Shown: positions 8,780 through 18,111, counted from the stretch's first letter. The stretch: DNA of 64,000 nt from an uncultured Isosphaeraceae bacterium (GCA_945957605.1 CAMFLR010000005.1:248001-312000), one strand, 5' to 3'. Notes: generated from the letters alone by a model not told the origin. Made by a program: numbers and translations.

Positions 8780-10534
8780 ATGGATACGATCGTCGGGATC
8801 GATCTCGGCACCACGAATTCAGCGGTGTCGATCATTGAAAATGATAAGCCGATTCTTATTCCCAACGCACTTGGCGAGGTATTAACCCCGTCGGTCGTAG
8901 GAATCGACTTGCACAATAAGCTGATTGTCGGCCGCGCTGCCAGGGAATTCCAGGTTGTGCACCCGGAGCGCTGCGCCTCGGTATTCAAGCGGCGGATGGG
9001 CAGCGATTGGAAGGCAACTCTGGGCGATCGCACGTTCACTCCCGAGGAACTCTCGGGAATGATCCTCAAATCGCTCAAGGACGACGCTGAGGTGTATCTT
9101 GGTCATTCGGTGAATCGCGCAGTCATCACCGTCCCTGCCTATTTCAACGAGCATCAGCGCAAGGCGACGATGCACGCCGGGCAAATCGCCGGCTTCAGGG
9201 TCGACCGAATTTTCAACGAGCCAACCGCCGCCGCGCTCGCCTACGGCAAGGTCGATAGTCATACCGAACGCACGCTGCTCGTTTTCGACCTGGGCGGCGG
9301 CACGTTCGACGTCTCGGTCGTGGAAATCATGGAAGGGGCGATCGAGGTAAAGTCTTCTGCCGGCGAAGGGTTTTTGGGCGGTGAGGATTTCACCCGCGCA
9401 CTTGTTGCAAAGGTGCTCGACGGCCAGGGGATGCACTTCGAGAAGGCCGAGCTGAAAATGCCGCTGCTCGTCTCGCGGCTGATGAACCAGTGCGAGGATG
9501 CGAAGCGCCTGCTCTCAAAGGAAGAATCAGCCACCGTACGGATGCCCAAGCCCGACGGCACTTTTGCCGACGATTCGCCGACTATCACAATCGCGCGCAG
9601 CGAATTTCATCACTGGATGGATCACGTGCTCGCGCGAGTCGAGCCGCCGGTTCGCCGCGCTTTGGGCGATGCAGGTCTGAAGCGGACGCAAATCGACGAG
9701 GTGATTCTCGTCGGCGGGGCCACGCGCATGCCGAGCGTGGTGCAGCGCGTCACGGAAATCTTCGACAAGCCACCGCTAAACAACCTCAACCCCGATGAAG
9801 TCGTTGCGCTTGGGGCGGGAATTCAGGCCGGGCTGATCGCGCGAAACGCAAGCCTCGAGGATCTCGTCGTCACCGACGTCGCGCCGTTCACGCTGGGAAT
9901 CGAGACGTGCAAGCGGTTCGGCATGAACCATCGCGATGGCTACTACATGCCGATCATCAACCGGAACACGACGATCCCCACGAGCCGTGTCGAGCGAGTC
10001 GGCACGCTTTACGCAAACCAGCGCGAGATCTTGCTCAAGGTGTTTCAAGGCGAAGGCCGGCGCGTTGAAGACAATATTCTGCTCGGCGAACTCGCGGTGA
10101 AAGACATCCCCATCGGCCCGGCCGGCCAAGAGGTCGACGTTCGATTTACGTATGACCTCAATGGCGTGCTGGAGGTCGAAGCAACGGTTGTAGCCACGCG
10201 TAAAAAGGTTTCACGCATTGTGACGAAGCTCGCCAAGGGGCTGACTCCAGAGCAAATTCAAGAGGCAGTCGCCTCGATGCAGTTGCTCAAGTTGCACCCG
10301 CGCGAGGATGGCAAAAATCAGTTCCTACTCCGCCGCGCCGAGCGGTTGTACGCCGAGCTTCCGCCCCATGAACGGTTGATGTTGACCGACATTCTCGACG
10401 CGTTCGAGCGAGCGCTCGAGGCGGGAGATCGTGAGTCGATCGATGGCATGGGAAGCGCTCTGGCCGAATTTCTCGATCAGTTTGATCCCGGACTAAATCC
10501 CGGCGATAGGGGAACCAGCGATGACGACTGGTAA
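8780..10534 (+). CDS. hscC: HscC-like Hsp70 chaperone
   Basis: 584 residues from ATG at 8780 (MDTIVGIDLGTTNSA). The nucleotide-binding domain has phosphate loop 1 DLGTTNS, NEPTAAALAYG, phosphate loop 2 DLGGGTFDVSVVE and adenosine motif GGATRMPSV. The substrate-binding domain begins near DVAPFTLGIE and keeps NRNTTIPTSRVE, FQGEGRR and LGELAV; the lid is short. Length (DnaK is about 640) and the substrate-domain text fit the HscC class rather than DnaK or HscA. In E. coli, HscC works with specific J proteins DjlB/DjlC encoded beside it; here J-like genes also follow. The downstream gene starts 14 nt before this stop, so the five genes to 15.6 kb probably form one transcript. Confidence 0.88.
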   Translation: MDTIVGIDLGTTNSAVSIIENDKPILIPNALGEVLTPSVVGIDLHNKLIVGRAAREFQVVHPERCASVFKRRMGSDWKATLGDRTFTPEELSGMILKSLKDDAEVYLGHSVNRAVITVPAYFNEHQRKATMHAGQIAGFRVDRIFNEPTAAALAYGKVDSHTERTLLVFDLGGGTFDVSVVEIMEGAIEVKSSAGEGFLGGEDFTRALVAKVLDGQGMHFEKAELKMPLLVSRLMNQCEDAKRLLSKEESATVRMPKPDGTFADDSPTITIARSEFHHWMDHVLARVEPPVRRALGDAGLKRTQIDEVILVGGATRMPSVVQRVTEIFDKPPLNNLNPDEVVALGAGIQAGLIARNASLEDLVVTDVAPFTLGIETCKRFGMNHRDGYYMPIINRNTTIPTSRVERVGTLYANQREILLKVFQGEGRRVEDNILLGELAVKDIPIGPAGQEVDVRFTYDLNGVLEVEATVVATRKKVSRIVTKLAKGLTPEQIQEAVASMQLLKLHPREDGKNQFLLRRAERLYAELPPHERLMLTDILDAFERALEAGDRESIDGMGSALAEFLDQFDPGLNPGDRGTSDDDW

Positions 10535-11645
10535 CCTATCGCCAAGCCAGGACACCGACATTTTCGCGGAATCCGCCCGAACGATGCTGGGGGTATCTGC
10601 CGAAGCCTCGGCCGACGATCTTCAGCAAACGTTCTTCCGTAAGCTCGAGGCGAGCGGTTTCTTGCCCGACGAGGCGTTGCAAGGCGCCTTCCTGTATCTG
10701 GCTCACCACAAGCTCGAGGCCGATAATCCGTTTCGCCGGTCCGTTCGCGAGGAGATTGCCGAACAACTTGGCGTTGAGATCGAAGCGTTCGCGGACCAGA
10801 TCTTCGCGCTCGACAAGACCGAGCGCACTGCGCGTTGGCAAAGTCTGTGGAATCGCTCGGGTGATGTCACACCGTTGAGGCTGCGTCTTCTCGCGCTGGC
10901 TCCTGGGCTCGAAGTAAACGTCGCTGATGTCGATCGCATGTCACCCGACACCGCGGCTTTTGCCAGGGAAATCTTGCGGACTTTCTCGCTCGACTGGCCG
11001 ATGCGTTCGGCCGAGCGGCGGCGAATCTTGCACAGCCAGCTCGAGGCGCGAGAATCTACTCACGGTTGGAAGAATCCTGGGAAGGAGTTGCGAAAAACCG
11101 CGCCAGAAATCGCTGCATTGGCTCCGATTCTTGTTGGCTACCTCGATGCGTATCCCGCGCGGAAGCCAAAACGTGAGGTCGAAATTGTCGTTGCAGTAAT
11201 GACTAACCTGCTCAGCTATTTGAATCTGAAGAACGAGAAGGCCGTGCCGGTGTTCGTGGTGCTTGCGATCGTCTCCATAGGAATATTCGTGTCGGTCGGA
11301 TCGGTTCTTCTTCAGACGGACTCAGAGCGATCAGTCATCGCACACGCTCGGCAGTTGCAAGGCGCGCTCGCGGAAAGCCGCGATTCCCTTTCGGACGACG
11401 ATTCCAGGCGCATTGCCGCGGGGCTGGCCTCTGCCGCCAGCGATCTTGTTCCGACCAATGTGCCCAAGCGTGTAAAGGGTGATTATTCCAGTGCAAGGGC
11501 TTATCTCAAGCGCGAGTTAAAGACACTTAAGATTGAGATAGATAACGCCAAAATCGATCGAATTATGAAGAAAATCTATCCTGATTATGTTTCGTCGACC
11601 TTGCCTGACGATTCGGACCTAGTCAATCCGAGACCAAAGTCGTGA
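10521..11645 (+). CDS. One-TM protein of the Hsp70 cluster, copy 1 (A1)
   Basis: 374 residues; not a family I recognise. Residues about 15-60 read ARTMLGVSAEASADDLQQ then FFRKLEASGFLPDEA, which resembles helices I-II of a J domain with a degenerate loop. Residues about 60-235 are helical and soluble, with WKNPGKELRKTAPEIAAL near the end. One transmembrane helix lies at about 242-266 (VPVFVVLAIVSIGIFVSVGS), followed by a roughly 105-residue C-terminal region. It overlaps the Hsp70 stop by 14 nt and its own stop overlaps the next start as GTGA. A paralogue (A2) sits at 13093-14256. Likely a membrane-anchored partner of the Hsp70; this is inference from context. Confidence 0.72.
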   Translation: MTTGNLSPSQDTDIFAESARTMLGVSAEASADDLQQTFFRKLEASGFLPDEALQGAFLYLAHHKLEADNPFRRSVREEIAEQLGVEIEAFADQIFALDKTERTARWQSLWNRSGDVTPLRLRLLALAPGLEVNVADVDRMSPDTAAFAREILRTFSLDWPMRSAERRRILHSQLEARESTHGWKNPGKELRKTAPEIAALAPILVGYLDAYPARKPKREVEIVVAVMTNLLSYLNLKNEKAVPVFVVLAIVSIGIFVSVGSVLLQTDSERSVIAHARQLQGALAESRDSLSDDDSRRIAAGLASAASDLVPTNVPKRVKGDYSSARAYLKRELKTLKIEIDNAKIDRIMKKIYPDYVSSTLPDDSDLVNPRPKS

Positions 11646-13027
11646 GCGAGTCTCGCTTGCCGGACGACATTTCCCGCTGGCCAAGCGACCCGTATCGCCT
11701 GCTGGACGTCCCTCGTTCCATCGACGAACGCGAGCTAAAACGTGCGTATCTCAAGCTGGTGCGTCAATACAAGCCGGAACAGGCTCCCGAGGCGTTTCAA
11801 AAAATCCGCCACGCGTACGAAACAATTCAGCGCTGGCTGAATCAAGGTGCGCGCTGGTACCAAGACGACGACTCCGATTCATCCGACGAATCGGGCACCG
11901 ACGAGATCGAAGTCTCGGACGATCACGCTACGACGGGACCGAAGATCAGCACCTTGAGCGGCCGTGAGGCGATGGTCGAGGCTTACACGCAACTAGCTAA
12001 TGAGTTCGAAGCGAATCCTCGATCGCGCGACACACATTTGAAGCTGTACTGGTTGCTTGTGGCGATTCCCGATCTCGACGCCAATCGCAAACCAATTGAT
12101 TGGCTCTATCTTGCTCTTGCCGCGAAAAACGGGTCATGCGCGGCATCATACGAGTTGGTCCGGCGCGCGGTTGAGGCTGATCCGTCGTTGGCGTTCGGTG
12201 AATTGCCGAAAACGCTGCTGGGGCCATCGATCGACCCGTCGTTCATCTCGGTCTTTGTCGAGCTCCGCTGGCGCGCTGCGCGAATTCTGGGGTTCGGCAA
12301 CGTCATTCGCGCCGACATTCATCAGCTACGCGACCGCTCGCATCGCGAGTTGGAAGAACAGTGGCCGTCTCTACTCTTGCTCGCCATCCGGCAGTACGTC
12401 TGGATCGAGAAGACTGACCAACTCTCCGAGACGCGTGGCCTGATGCGCGAGATCGAGGGATGGGGCGTCGATCGCAAGTCGATCAACGACGCGCTCTACG
12501 AGATTGACGTACTCATCGATCGAGCCGACGAAGCAAAAGCTCTCTCTAACGCGGGTGATCTCGGGATCATGCTGAGCCGGCTTTTGCCCAAGTTGAGCGA
12601 TCCGTCGTCCGATCGAGCCGAGCAGATCTTGCGGCCATTTTTCGATCGTCTCTCGAACGATTTGACCGCCGGGCTCCGGTTTCTCGACCGCCTGGTGCAA
12701 TATCAGCCGAGCGTGTTCGTTCTGCTGATAGGAGTTGTCGACTCGATCTATTCCGGAGCTCCTCTGCGCGACGCCGAGGCGATTTTGCGGCCACTGCGGG
12801 CGTTCATCAAAGGGACGAACTGGAATTCGTACAACGACGTCCGGTTCGCCCTGCTGCGATTCTGCGTACAGGAGGGGATCGAGCCCAACGATGTGGGTAC
12901 GCTCGTTTCCCGACCGCAGTGGTTTTCCCAGAACATCATCGAGCAGATCGCACCACACATCTCGAACGACCACGCACTCCGCTACGCTTATCGCATTTGG
13001 GTCGTCTCGCGCACGGCGATATCTTGA
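11642..13027 (+). CDS. J-like protein with KPE in place of HPD, copy 1 (B1)
   Basis: 461 residues starting with GTG in a GTGA overlap with A1. Residues about 14-62 align to a J domain: DPYRLLDVPRSIDERELKRA, then YLKLVRQYKPEQAP, FQKIRHAYETI. The loop that should read HPD, needed to stimulate Hsp70 ATPase, reads KPE. An acidic linker (about 75-95, DDDSDSSDESGTDE) leads to a long helical region with TLKLYWLLVAIPDLD and IDWLYLALAA, strongly conserved in the second copy. No TM segment or signal is evident. By position it should partner the HscC-like Hsp70, but the altered loop makes a canonical co-chaperone role doubtful. Confidence 0.75.
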   Translation: MSESRLPDDISRWPSDPYRLLDVPRSIDERELKRAYLKLVRQYKPEQAPEAFQKIRHAYETIQRWLNQGARWYQDDDSDSSDESGTDEIEVSDDHATTGPKISTLSGREAMVEAYTQLANEFEANPRSRDTHLKLYWLLVAIPDLDANRKPIDWLYLALAAKNGSCAASYELVRRAVEADPSLAFGELPKTLLGPSIDPSFISVFVELRWRAARILGFGNVIRADIHQLRDRSHRELEEQWPSLLLLAIRQYVWIEKTDQLSETRGLMREIEGWGVDRKSINDALYEIDVLIDRADEAKALSNAGDLGIMLSRLLPKLSDPSSDRAEQILRPFFDRLSNDLTAGLRFLDRLVQYQPSVFVLLIGVVDSIYSGAPLRDAEAILRPLRAFIKGTNWNSYNDVRFALLRFCVQEGIEPNDVGTLVSRPQWFSQNIIEQIAPHISNDHALRYAYRIWVVSRTAIS

Positions 13028-13092
13028 GCGGCCTGGCTCTGAATATAGGTTGGATTATTTGGTGAGAGCGTGCTGGAAGGACGAATTCGACG

Positions 13093-14256
13093 ATGGCAGT
13101 TGATCGTTCCACGAATACCGACGTCCAAACGCTCGACGCGGCTGCGCGATCTGCGCTTGGTGTTGGGGACGACGCGTCGAAAACGGAGATCCAGATCGCC
13201 TTTTTCCGCATTTTGGAACTGAACGACTTCGCGCCGACCGAGTTGGTTCATCACGCGTACTTGCACCTGATGGGCGAGGCGATTCCTGCCACCGCCGACT
13301 TTTCGACGCTCACACGCGAACAAGTGGCGAAGAACCTGGAACAGCAGATCCAAAGCTTCGCGAACGCGATGTTTCAGTTGGACCCAACCCAGCGGCGATC
13401 GCAATGGAATGACCTCCGCGCACGATGCGCGCATTCGGTCCCGCTGACTCGCCGGATCATGGAGCTTGCACCTGGACTCGATGTCGATCTTGCCGTAATC
13501 GAAAACCTAGCGCCCGACGTCCGCGCCCTGGCAAACGAAATCCTTTTGACGTTCTCAAGACCCTGGTTCTGGCGTGAAAAGAGCCGACAGAATCTGCTGC
13601 TGGAATATCTCGAAAGACAGCACGTTGAACCGAAATGGCGTTCTCCAGCGTATCATCTTCGAAAAAAGGCCCGTGCTGTCGCAGCGCTCGATCCACTACT
13701 CATGGCGTATCTGGATATCTATGATTCCAAAAGAGATACGCTGAAACTTATCTATCGCAGCCTCGGTCGCCCAGCGCCGGTCGACCCGATGATGCTCAAG
13801 CGATTTCGCATTTTTTATTTCCTGTTCTTAATCGCAATCGCGCTCGGATCGACGTTCACCGGTGTTCGGCGCGACACCGAAAAGCGGCAACGGGAATCGC
13901 GATCGAAAGTCATCTCCAAGCCGATTAACGTCCACACGCCAGAGAAAGAATTCGCGAGACGTTGCAAAATGCTTCAGCAGTCTCTTAACGCGAAGGGCGT
14001 CTGGCTCGAGTACGCAGAGGCCGTGCGAATCGTCGCGTTGCTGCCGGACTTTGTCACCGAGTTCTCCGCACAAGTCGAGGGGAAAACCCAGCTCGAAATG
14101 GTTGCTGGAGCCAGGAGTCTCCTGAAACGCGAATTGAATTCAAGAGAGATCAGGGTCAACGACGGAGAGCTTGATGCACTGATGTATGCCATCTATCCCT
14201 ATCTGAAAAGCACTGATGACGATGATGAGGACGATTCACCGGAAGCAAAACCGTGA
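13093..14256 (+). CDS. One-TM protein of the Hsp70 cluster, copy 2 (A2)
   Basis: 387 residues; paralogue of A1 at 10521-11645. Shared landmarks in the same order: AARSALGVGDDASKTEIQ versus the A1 start, LDPTQRRSQWNDL versus LDKTERTARWQSL, LAPGLDVDLAVIENLAPD versus LAPGLEVNVADVDRMSPD, and a single TM helix, here about 239-255 (IFYFLFLIAIALGSTF). The C-terminus ends in an acidic run (DDDDEDDSPEA). AAGGA lies about 10 nt upstream of the ATG in a 65-bp gap after B1. Its stop overlaps the next GTG start by 4 nt exactly as in the first unit. Function unknown. Confidence 0.72.
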   Translation: MAVDRSTNTDVQTLDAAARSALGVGDDASKTEIQIAFFRILELNDFAPTELVHHAYLHLMGEAIPATADFSTLTREQVAKNLEQQIQSFANAMFQLDPTQRRSQWNDLRARCAHSVPLTRRIMELAPGLDVDLAVIENLAPDVRALANEILLTFSRPWFWREKSRQNLLLEYLERQHVEPKWRSPAYHLRKKARAVAALDPLLMAYLDIYDSKRDTLKLIYRSLGRPAPVDPMMLKRFRIFYFLFLIAIALGSTFTGVRRDTEKRQRESRSKVISKPINVHTPEKEFARRCKMLQQSLNAKGVWLEYAEAVRIVALLPDFVTEFSAQVEGKTQLEMVAGARSLLKRELNSREIRVNDGELDALMYAIYPYLKSTDDDDEDDSPEAKP

Positions 14257-15632
14257 GCGAATCACACCTGCCAGACGACGTTGCGCGATGGCCACGCGAT
14301 CCTTATCGCCTGCTCGATGTCGCGCCGTCGATCGACAAAACCAATTTGAAACGGGCTTACCTGCGACTCGTCCGCCTCTATAAGCCCGAGCAATCTCCCG
14401 GCGAGTTCCAGAGAATTCGCGAAGCCTACGAAACGATTCTGCACCATATCGACAATCGTTCCATCAATATACAAGAAGTTCTGTTTGATGCTCGTTCAAG
14501 TGGACGAAAGTTTCCATCCCGCACCGAGCAAACCGCCGATCGCGGCCACACGCTCGCGAATCTGATAGGTACCGACGAAATTGCCACCGCGTACGACCGC
14601 CTGATTTGCGATTTTGAGTTTGATTCGGGTCGAACAAATGTATGTTTGAAACTTTACTGGCTACTCGTTGCGAATCCCGGCCTAGATTCCGAGCGACACG
14701 CGATCGACTGGCTTTATCGCGGTCTAGCGGCAAGCAGTGGAGAATCTAGCGCGGCGATGATGATCGTCCGTCGCGCAGTCGAGCTAAACCCATCGCTCGC
14801 TTTCCGAGAAACGGCGAACACGCTGATTGATCCATCGCTGCCTCCTGCATTCCTGCTCGAATTCACCAAGGTCCGCTGGGGGGCGGCGCGCATCCTGAAT
14901 CGCTGGCGTGAAATTGAATTCGATCTCGATGCGCTGAGAGTGGGTGCTTTTGATGCGCTTGAGGCCGATTGGCCGTTTTTGTTGAGCATAGCGGCGCGAA
15001 ATCTCCTTTGGGGCGACGAGAGGCGCGTGGCGGCTGCGCGATCGTTCATAAGCGAGATCGAATTATGGGGCTATCTAACTCAGTACGATCGCGTGTTAGA
15101 CGAGCTTGAAATGCGGCTGATCCAAGCAGATGCGCACCGCACCCTCGATCCGTCGAATCCTCTGATGGCTGCTCTCATTCGGCTCTTGCCAAAGGTGGCC
15201 GACGTCGAGCCCGAGCAGGTCAAACGAATCGCCATGCCGCTGATCAAAACGCTCGCCGAGAATTTGAACACCACGCTCGCATCTCTCGACAACCTGGCCC
15301 AGAAACATCGACAGGCTTTTGCTGCTCTGGCGACGATTGTAGATGCCATGCGCCCATCCCCTGAATCAGACCTTATCCATCTTGGCGAATACCCGGTGCG
15401 TGCGCTCATTGACGGCACAAAGAACTGGTCGGCCTATCAGAAACGGCGGCTCGACGTGCTTCAGTTTTGCACTCAGGAGGCGCTTGACCCGGCGGAGTTC
15501 GGCAAGATCGCGAGCAACGTCAACAAGTTTTCCCACGAGTTGATCAAGAAAGTTGGCGTGAAGATCGCGGAGGATTATCCTCTGCAGTACGCTTATCGCA
15601 TCTGGGCGACTGCGCGTGCGGCAACCGTCTAG
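14253..15632 (+). CDS. J-like protein with KPE in place of HPD, copy 2 (B2)
   Basis: 459 residues, GTG start in a GTGA overlap with A2. It begins SESHLPDDVARWPRDPYRLL, almost the same as B1 (SESRLPDDISRWPSDPYRLL). The J-like helices continue LKRAYLRLVRLYKPEQSP and FQRIREAYETI, again with KPE at the HPD site. The acidic linker of B1 is missing here. The body keeps CLKLYWLLVANPGLD, AIDWLYRGLAA and IVRRAVELNPSLAF, and both copies end YAYRIWxxxRxA. Two copies with the same altered loop argue that KPE is selected and not decay. Last gene of the presumed chaperone transcript. Confidence 0.75.
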   Translation: MSESHLPDDVARWPRDPYRLLDVAPSIDKTNLKRAYLRLVRLYKPEQSPGEFQRIREAYETILHHIDNRSINIQEVLFDARSSGRKFPSRTEQTADRGHTLANLIGTDEIATAYDRLICDFEFDSGRTNVCLKLYWLLVANPGLDSERHAIDWLYRGLAASSGESSAAMMIVRRAVELNPSLAFRETANTLIDPSLPPAFLLEFTKVRWGAARILNRWREIEFDLDALRVGAFDALEADWPFLLSIAARNLLWGDERRVAAARSFISEIELWGYLTQYDRVLDELEMRLIQADAHRTLDPSNPLMAALIRLLPKVADVEPEQVKRIAMPLIKTLAENLNTTLASLDNLAQKHRQAFAALATIVDAMRPSPESDLIHLGEYPVRALIDGTKNWSAYQKRRLDVLQFCTQEALDPAEFGKIASNVNKFSHELIKKVGVKIAEDYPLQYAYRIWATARAATV

Positions 15633-15667
15633 TTCGTTTCTTTCTCTCCGACTTGGGTGATCTTGTG

Positions 15668-16741
15668 ATGAATCGCCGCGACTTCCTTGCTGGAACCTCC
15701 GTTGCGCTCGGCTCGGCCTTGTGCCAATCTGCGACGCTAGGCGCCGCTGATTTGCCCGATCCCACTCCAGCCGCGTTGCCTCGCTGGCGCGGATTCAACC
15801 TGCTGGAAATGTTTCTGGCACAAAACAACCCCAGCCGGTTTCGCGAGGACGACTTCGCGAGCATTTCAGAGCTGGGATTCAACTTCGTCCGCCTGCCACT
15901 CGACTATCGCTGCTGGACTGACCCCGGCGATTGGACGAAGCTGCGGGAGGATCGACTCGCTTGGGTCGATGAGGCGGTCGAGTTCGGCCGCAAGCACCAG
16001 ATTCATGTTCAATTGAACTTCCATCGTGCGCCAGGCTACACGGTGGCCGCGCCCCCGGAAGCGAAATCAGTTTGGACCGATGCCGAAGCTCGCAAGGTTT
16101 GCGCTCAACATTGGAGTCACTTCGCCAAACGCTATGCCGGCCGTCCCAATCGCGAGTTGAGCTTCAACCTGTTCAACGAACCGGCGAAAATTGCGCCGGA
16201 GCCGCACAAGGAGGTTGTCGAGATCATGACCTCGGCGATTCATGCGATCGATTCCAAGCGGCTGATCGTCTGCGACGGTCGCGAGTGGGGCACCAAGCCG
16301 CCGACGGAACTGGTTGGTCTGGGCGTCGCCGCTGCGACTCGTGGGTACGCGCCGTTCCACCTCACGCACTACAAGGCGAACTGGGTTGAAGGCTCAGACC
16401 GCTGGCCGATGCCCGATTACCCGCTGACTGAGAACGGCACGACGTGGGATGCGTCAACCCTCAAACGTGACCAGATCATCCCGTGGAAAGCCCTTCAGGC
16501 TCAAGGCGTTGGCGTGATGGTCGGCGAGTTTGGGGCCTTCAATCGCACGCCACACAAGGCGGTGCTCGCCTGGATGCGCGACTGCCTTTCGGCCTGGAAA
16601 GACGCCGGCTGGGGCTGGGCTCTCTGGAACTTCCGCGGCGGTTTCGGCGTGTTCGATAGCGACCGCACCGACGTGACGTACGAAACGTCGAAGGGGCGCA
16701 AGCTCGATCGCGCGATGCTCGAACTCTTGCAAGCGTTTTGA
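15668..16741 (+). CDS. Exported GH5-family glycoside hydrolase
   Basis: 357 residues from ATG at 15668, beginning MNRRDFLAGTSVALG, a twin-arginine signal, so it is exported folded. GH5 TIM-barrel motifs: RGFNLLEMF, FNFVRLPLDYRCW, NLFNEPAK with the acid/base glutamate at about 171, and MVGEFGAF with the nucleophile glutamate at about 287; the WGWALWNFRGGFG strand closes the barrel. Such enzymes cleave beta-linked glucans or mannans; the exact substrate is not evident. It sits 35 bp after the chaperone cluster and 29 bp before an epimerase gene, with which it likely forms a sugar-processing pair. Confidence 0.88.
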   Translation: MNRRDFLAGTSVALGSALCQSATLGAADLPDPTPAALPRWRGFNLLEMFLAQNNPSRFREDDFASISELGFNFVRLPLDYRCWTDPGDWTKLREDRLAWVDEAVEFGRKHQIHVQLNFHRAPGYTVAAPPEAKSVWTDAEARKVCAQHWSHFAKRYAGRPNRELSFNLFNEPAKIAPEPHKEVVEIMTSAIHAIDSKRLIVCDGREWGTKPPTELVGLGVAAATRGYAPFHLTHYKANWVEGSDRWPMPDYPLTENGTTWDASTLKRDQIIPWKALQAQGVGVMVGEFGAFNRTPHKAVLAWMRDCLSAWKDAGWGWALWNFRGGFGVFDSDRTDVTYETSKGRKLDRAMLELLQAF

Positions 16742-16770
16742 TCTCTCCACCTGCAAAACACGAGACACCC

Positions 16771-18111
16771 ATGAAGCGAATGCTTGCAACCTGCGCCCTG
16801 CTGCTATGCGCGAGCAGTGGAATCGCATCGGCCGCCGAACCAGGTGCGCTTGCCACCAAGATCGATCGGCTGCTCCGCGAAGAGCTCTCCCAGAAGTGGT
16901 ATCCGCACGCGATCGACAAGGAACTCGGCGGCTTTCACCAGAACTACGCCCGCGACTGGTCGCCCCAGCGCGACGACAACCGGTTCATCGTTTATCAGTC
17001 GCGCATGACATGGACCGCCGTCGCCTTCGCACGCTATGCCCCCGAACATCGCGATGAATACGTGAAATATGCCAAATACGGGGTCGCGTTTCTCGACGAA
17101 GTGATTCGCGACAAGGAACAAGGCGGCTTTCATTACATTCTCGACTCGCACGGCAAGGTAGACGCTCGCCTTGGCGACCAGAAGCATGTCTACGGCACGG
17201 CGTTCGTTCTTTACGCGAGCAGCGTTGCGTATGACGTCACGAAAGACGAGCGAGCCCTCAAGGTGGCGCGAGACGCGTTCGACTGGCTCGAAAAACACGC
17301 GCACGACAAGCAGCACGGCGGCTACTTCGAGGCGATTGCCCGCGACGGCACGCCCGTGATCACACGTGACGATAAGCTGCCGGTATCGCAACGAACCGAC
17401 CGGCTCGGTGTTTATTATGGCTTCAAGTCGATGAACTCACATATCCATCTTCTTGAGGCGCTTGCCGAGTTCTATCGCATCGATAAAACGCCGCTCGCCA
17501 AGGAGCGGTTGGAAGAAGTGCACGCGATCGTCCGCGATAAGATCGCCACCGATCCCGGCGCACTCAACCTTTACCTCACTCGCGACTGGCGTCCCGTTCC
17601 CGCTCACGACTCGTTCGGTCACGACGTCGAAACCGCGTTCCTGCTTGTCGAGGCGTCCGAAGCCCTTGGACGGCATGAGGATGAGGCGACCTGGCGCGTG
17701 GCTCGTCAGCTCATCGACCACGCGCTCGACTTCGGCTGGGACGACCAGTACGGCGGCTTCTACGATAAGGGTGACAGCTTCGTCGCCAAGGCCTATGACA
17801 CAGTGAAAGTTTGGTGGACGCAAGCCGAAGGTCTGAATGCACTTCTACTGATGCACCGGAAGTACGGCAAGGAGACGGATCGCTACGGCAAGGCGTTCCT
17901 CAAGCAGTGGGAGTTCATCGAAAAGCACCAACTCGACCCCGAGCACGGCGGCTGGTTCGCCGATGTCGAACGGGCCGGCAAGCTCACCGGCGACGGCTTC
18001 AAGGCCAGCCAGTGGAAGGCGAATTATCACACGTCGCGCGCGTTGATGAATGTCGCCACCTGGCTCCGCGAGATGAAGCCGGAAGACCTCCCCGGTGCGA
18101 CTCGTCGCTGA
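16771..18111 (+). CDS. Exported AGE-family sugar 2-epimerase
   Basis: 446 residues from MKRMLATCALLLCASSG, a Sec signal peptide ending IASAAEP. The mature part is an (alpha/alpha)6 barrel of the N-acylglucosamine/cellobiose 2-epimerase family: GGFHQNYARDWSP, RMTWTAVAFA, HVYGTAFVLYA, MNSHIHLLEALAEFY, FGHDVETAFLLVEA and QWKANYHTSRALM carry the conserved histidines and aromatic residues. The HIHLLEA and GHDVE segments fit the cellobiose 2-epimerase branch, which acts on free reducing sugars. With the GH5 upstream it may isomerise released beta-linked disaccharides; that link is inference. Confidence 0.86.
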   Translation: MKRMLATCALLLCASSGIASAAEPGALATKIDRLLREELSQKWYPHAIDKELGGFHQNYARDWSPQRDDNRFIVYQSRMTWTAVAFARYAPEHRDEYVKYAKYGVAFLDEVIRDKEQGGFHYILDSHGKVDARLGDQKHVYGTAFVLYASSVAYDVTKDERALKVARDAFDWLEKHAHDKQHGGYFEAIARDGTPVITRDDKLPVSQRTDRLGVYYGFKSMNSHIHLLEALAEFYRIDKTPLAKERLEEVHAIVRDKIATDPGALNLYLTRDWRPVPAHDSFGHDVETAFLLVEASEALGRHEDEATWRVARQLIDHALDFGWDDQYGGFYDKGDSFVAKAYDTVKVWWTQAEGLNALLLMHRKYGKETDRYGKAFLKQWEFIEKHQLDPEHGGWFADVERAGKLTGDGFKASQWKANYHTSRALMNVATWLREMKPEDLPGATRR

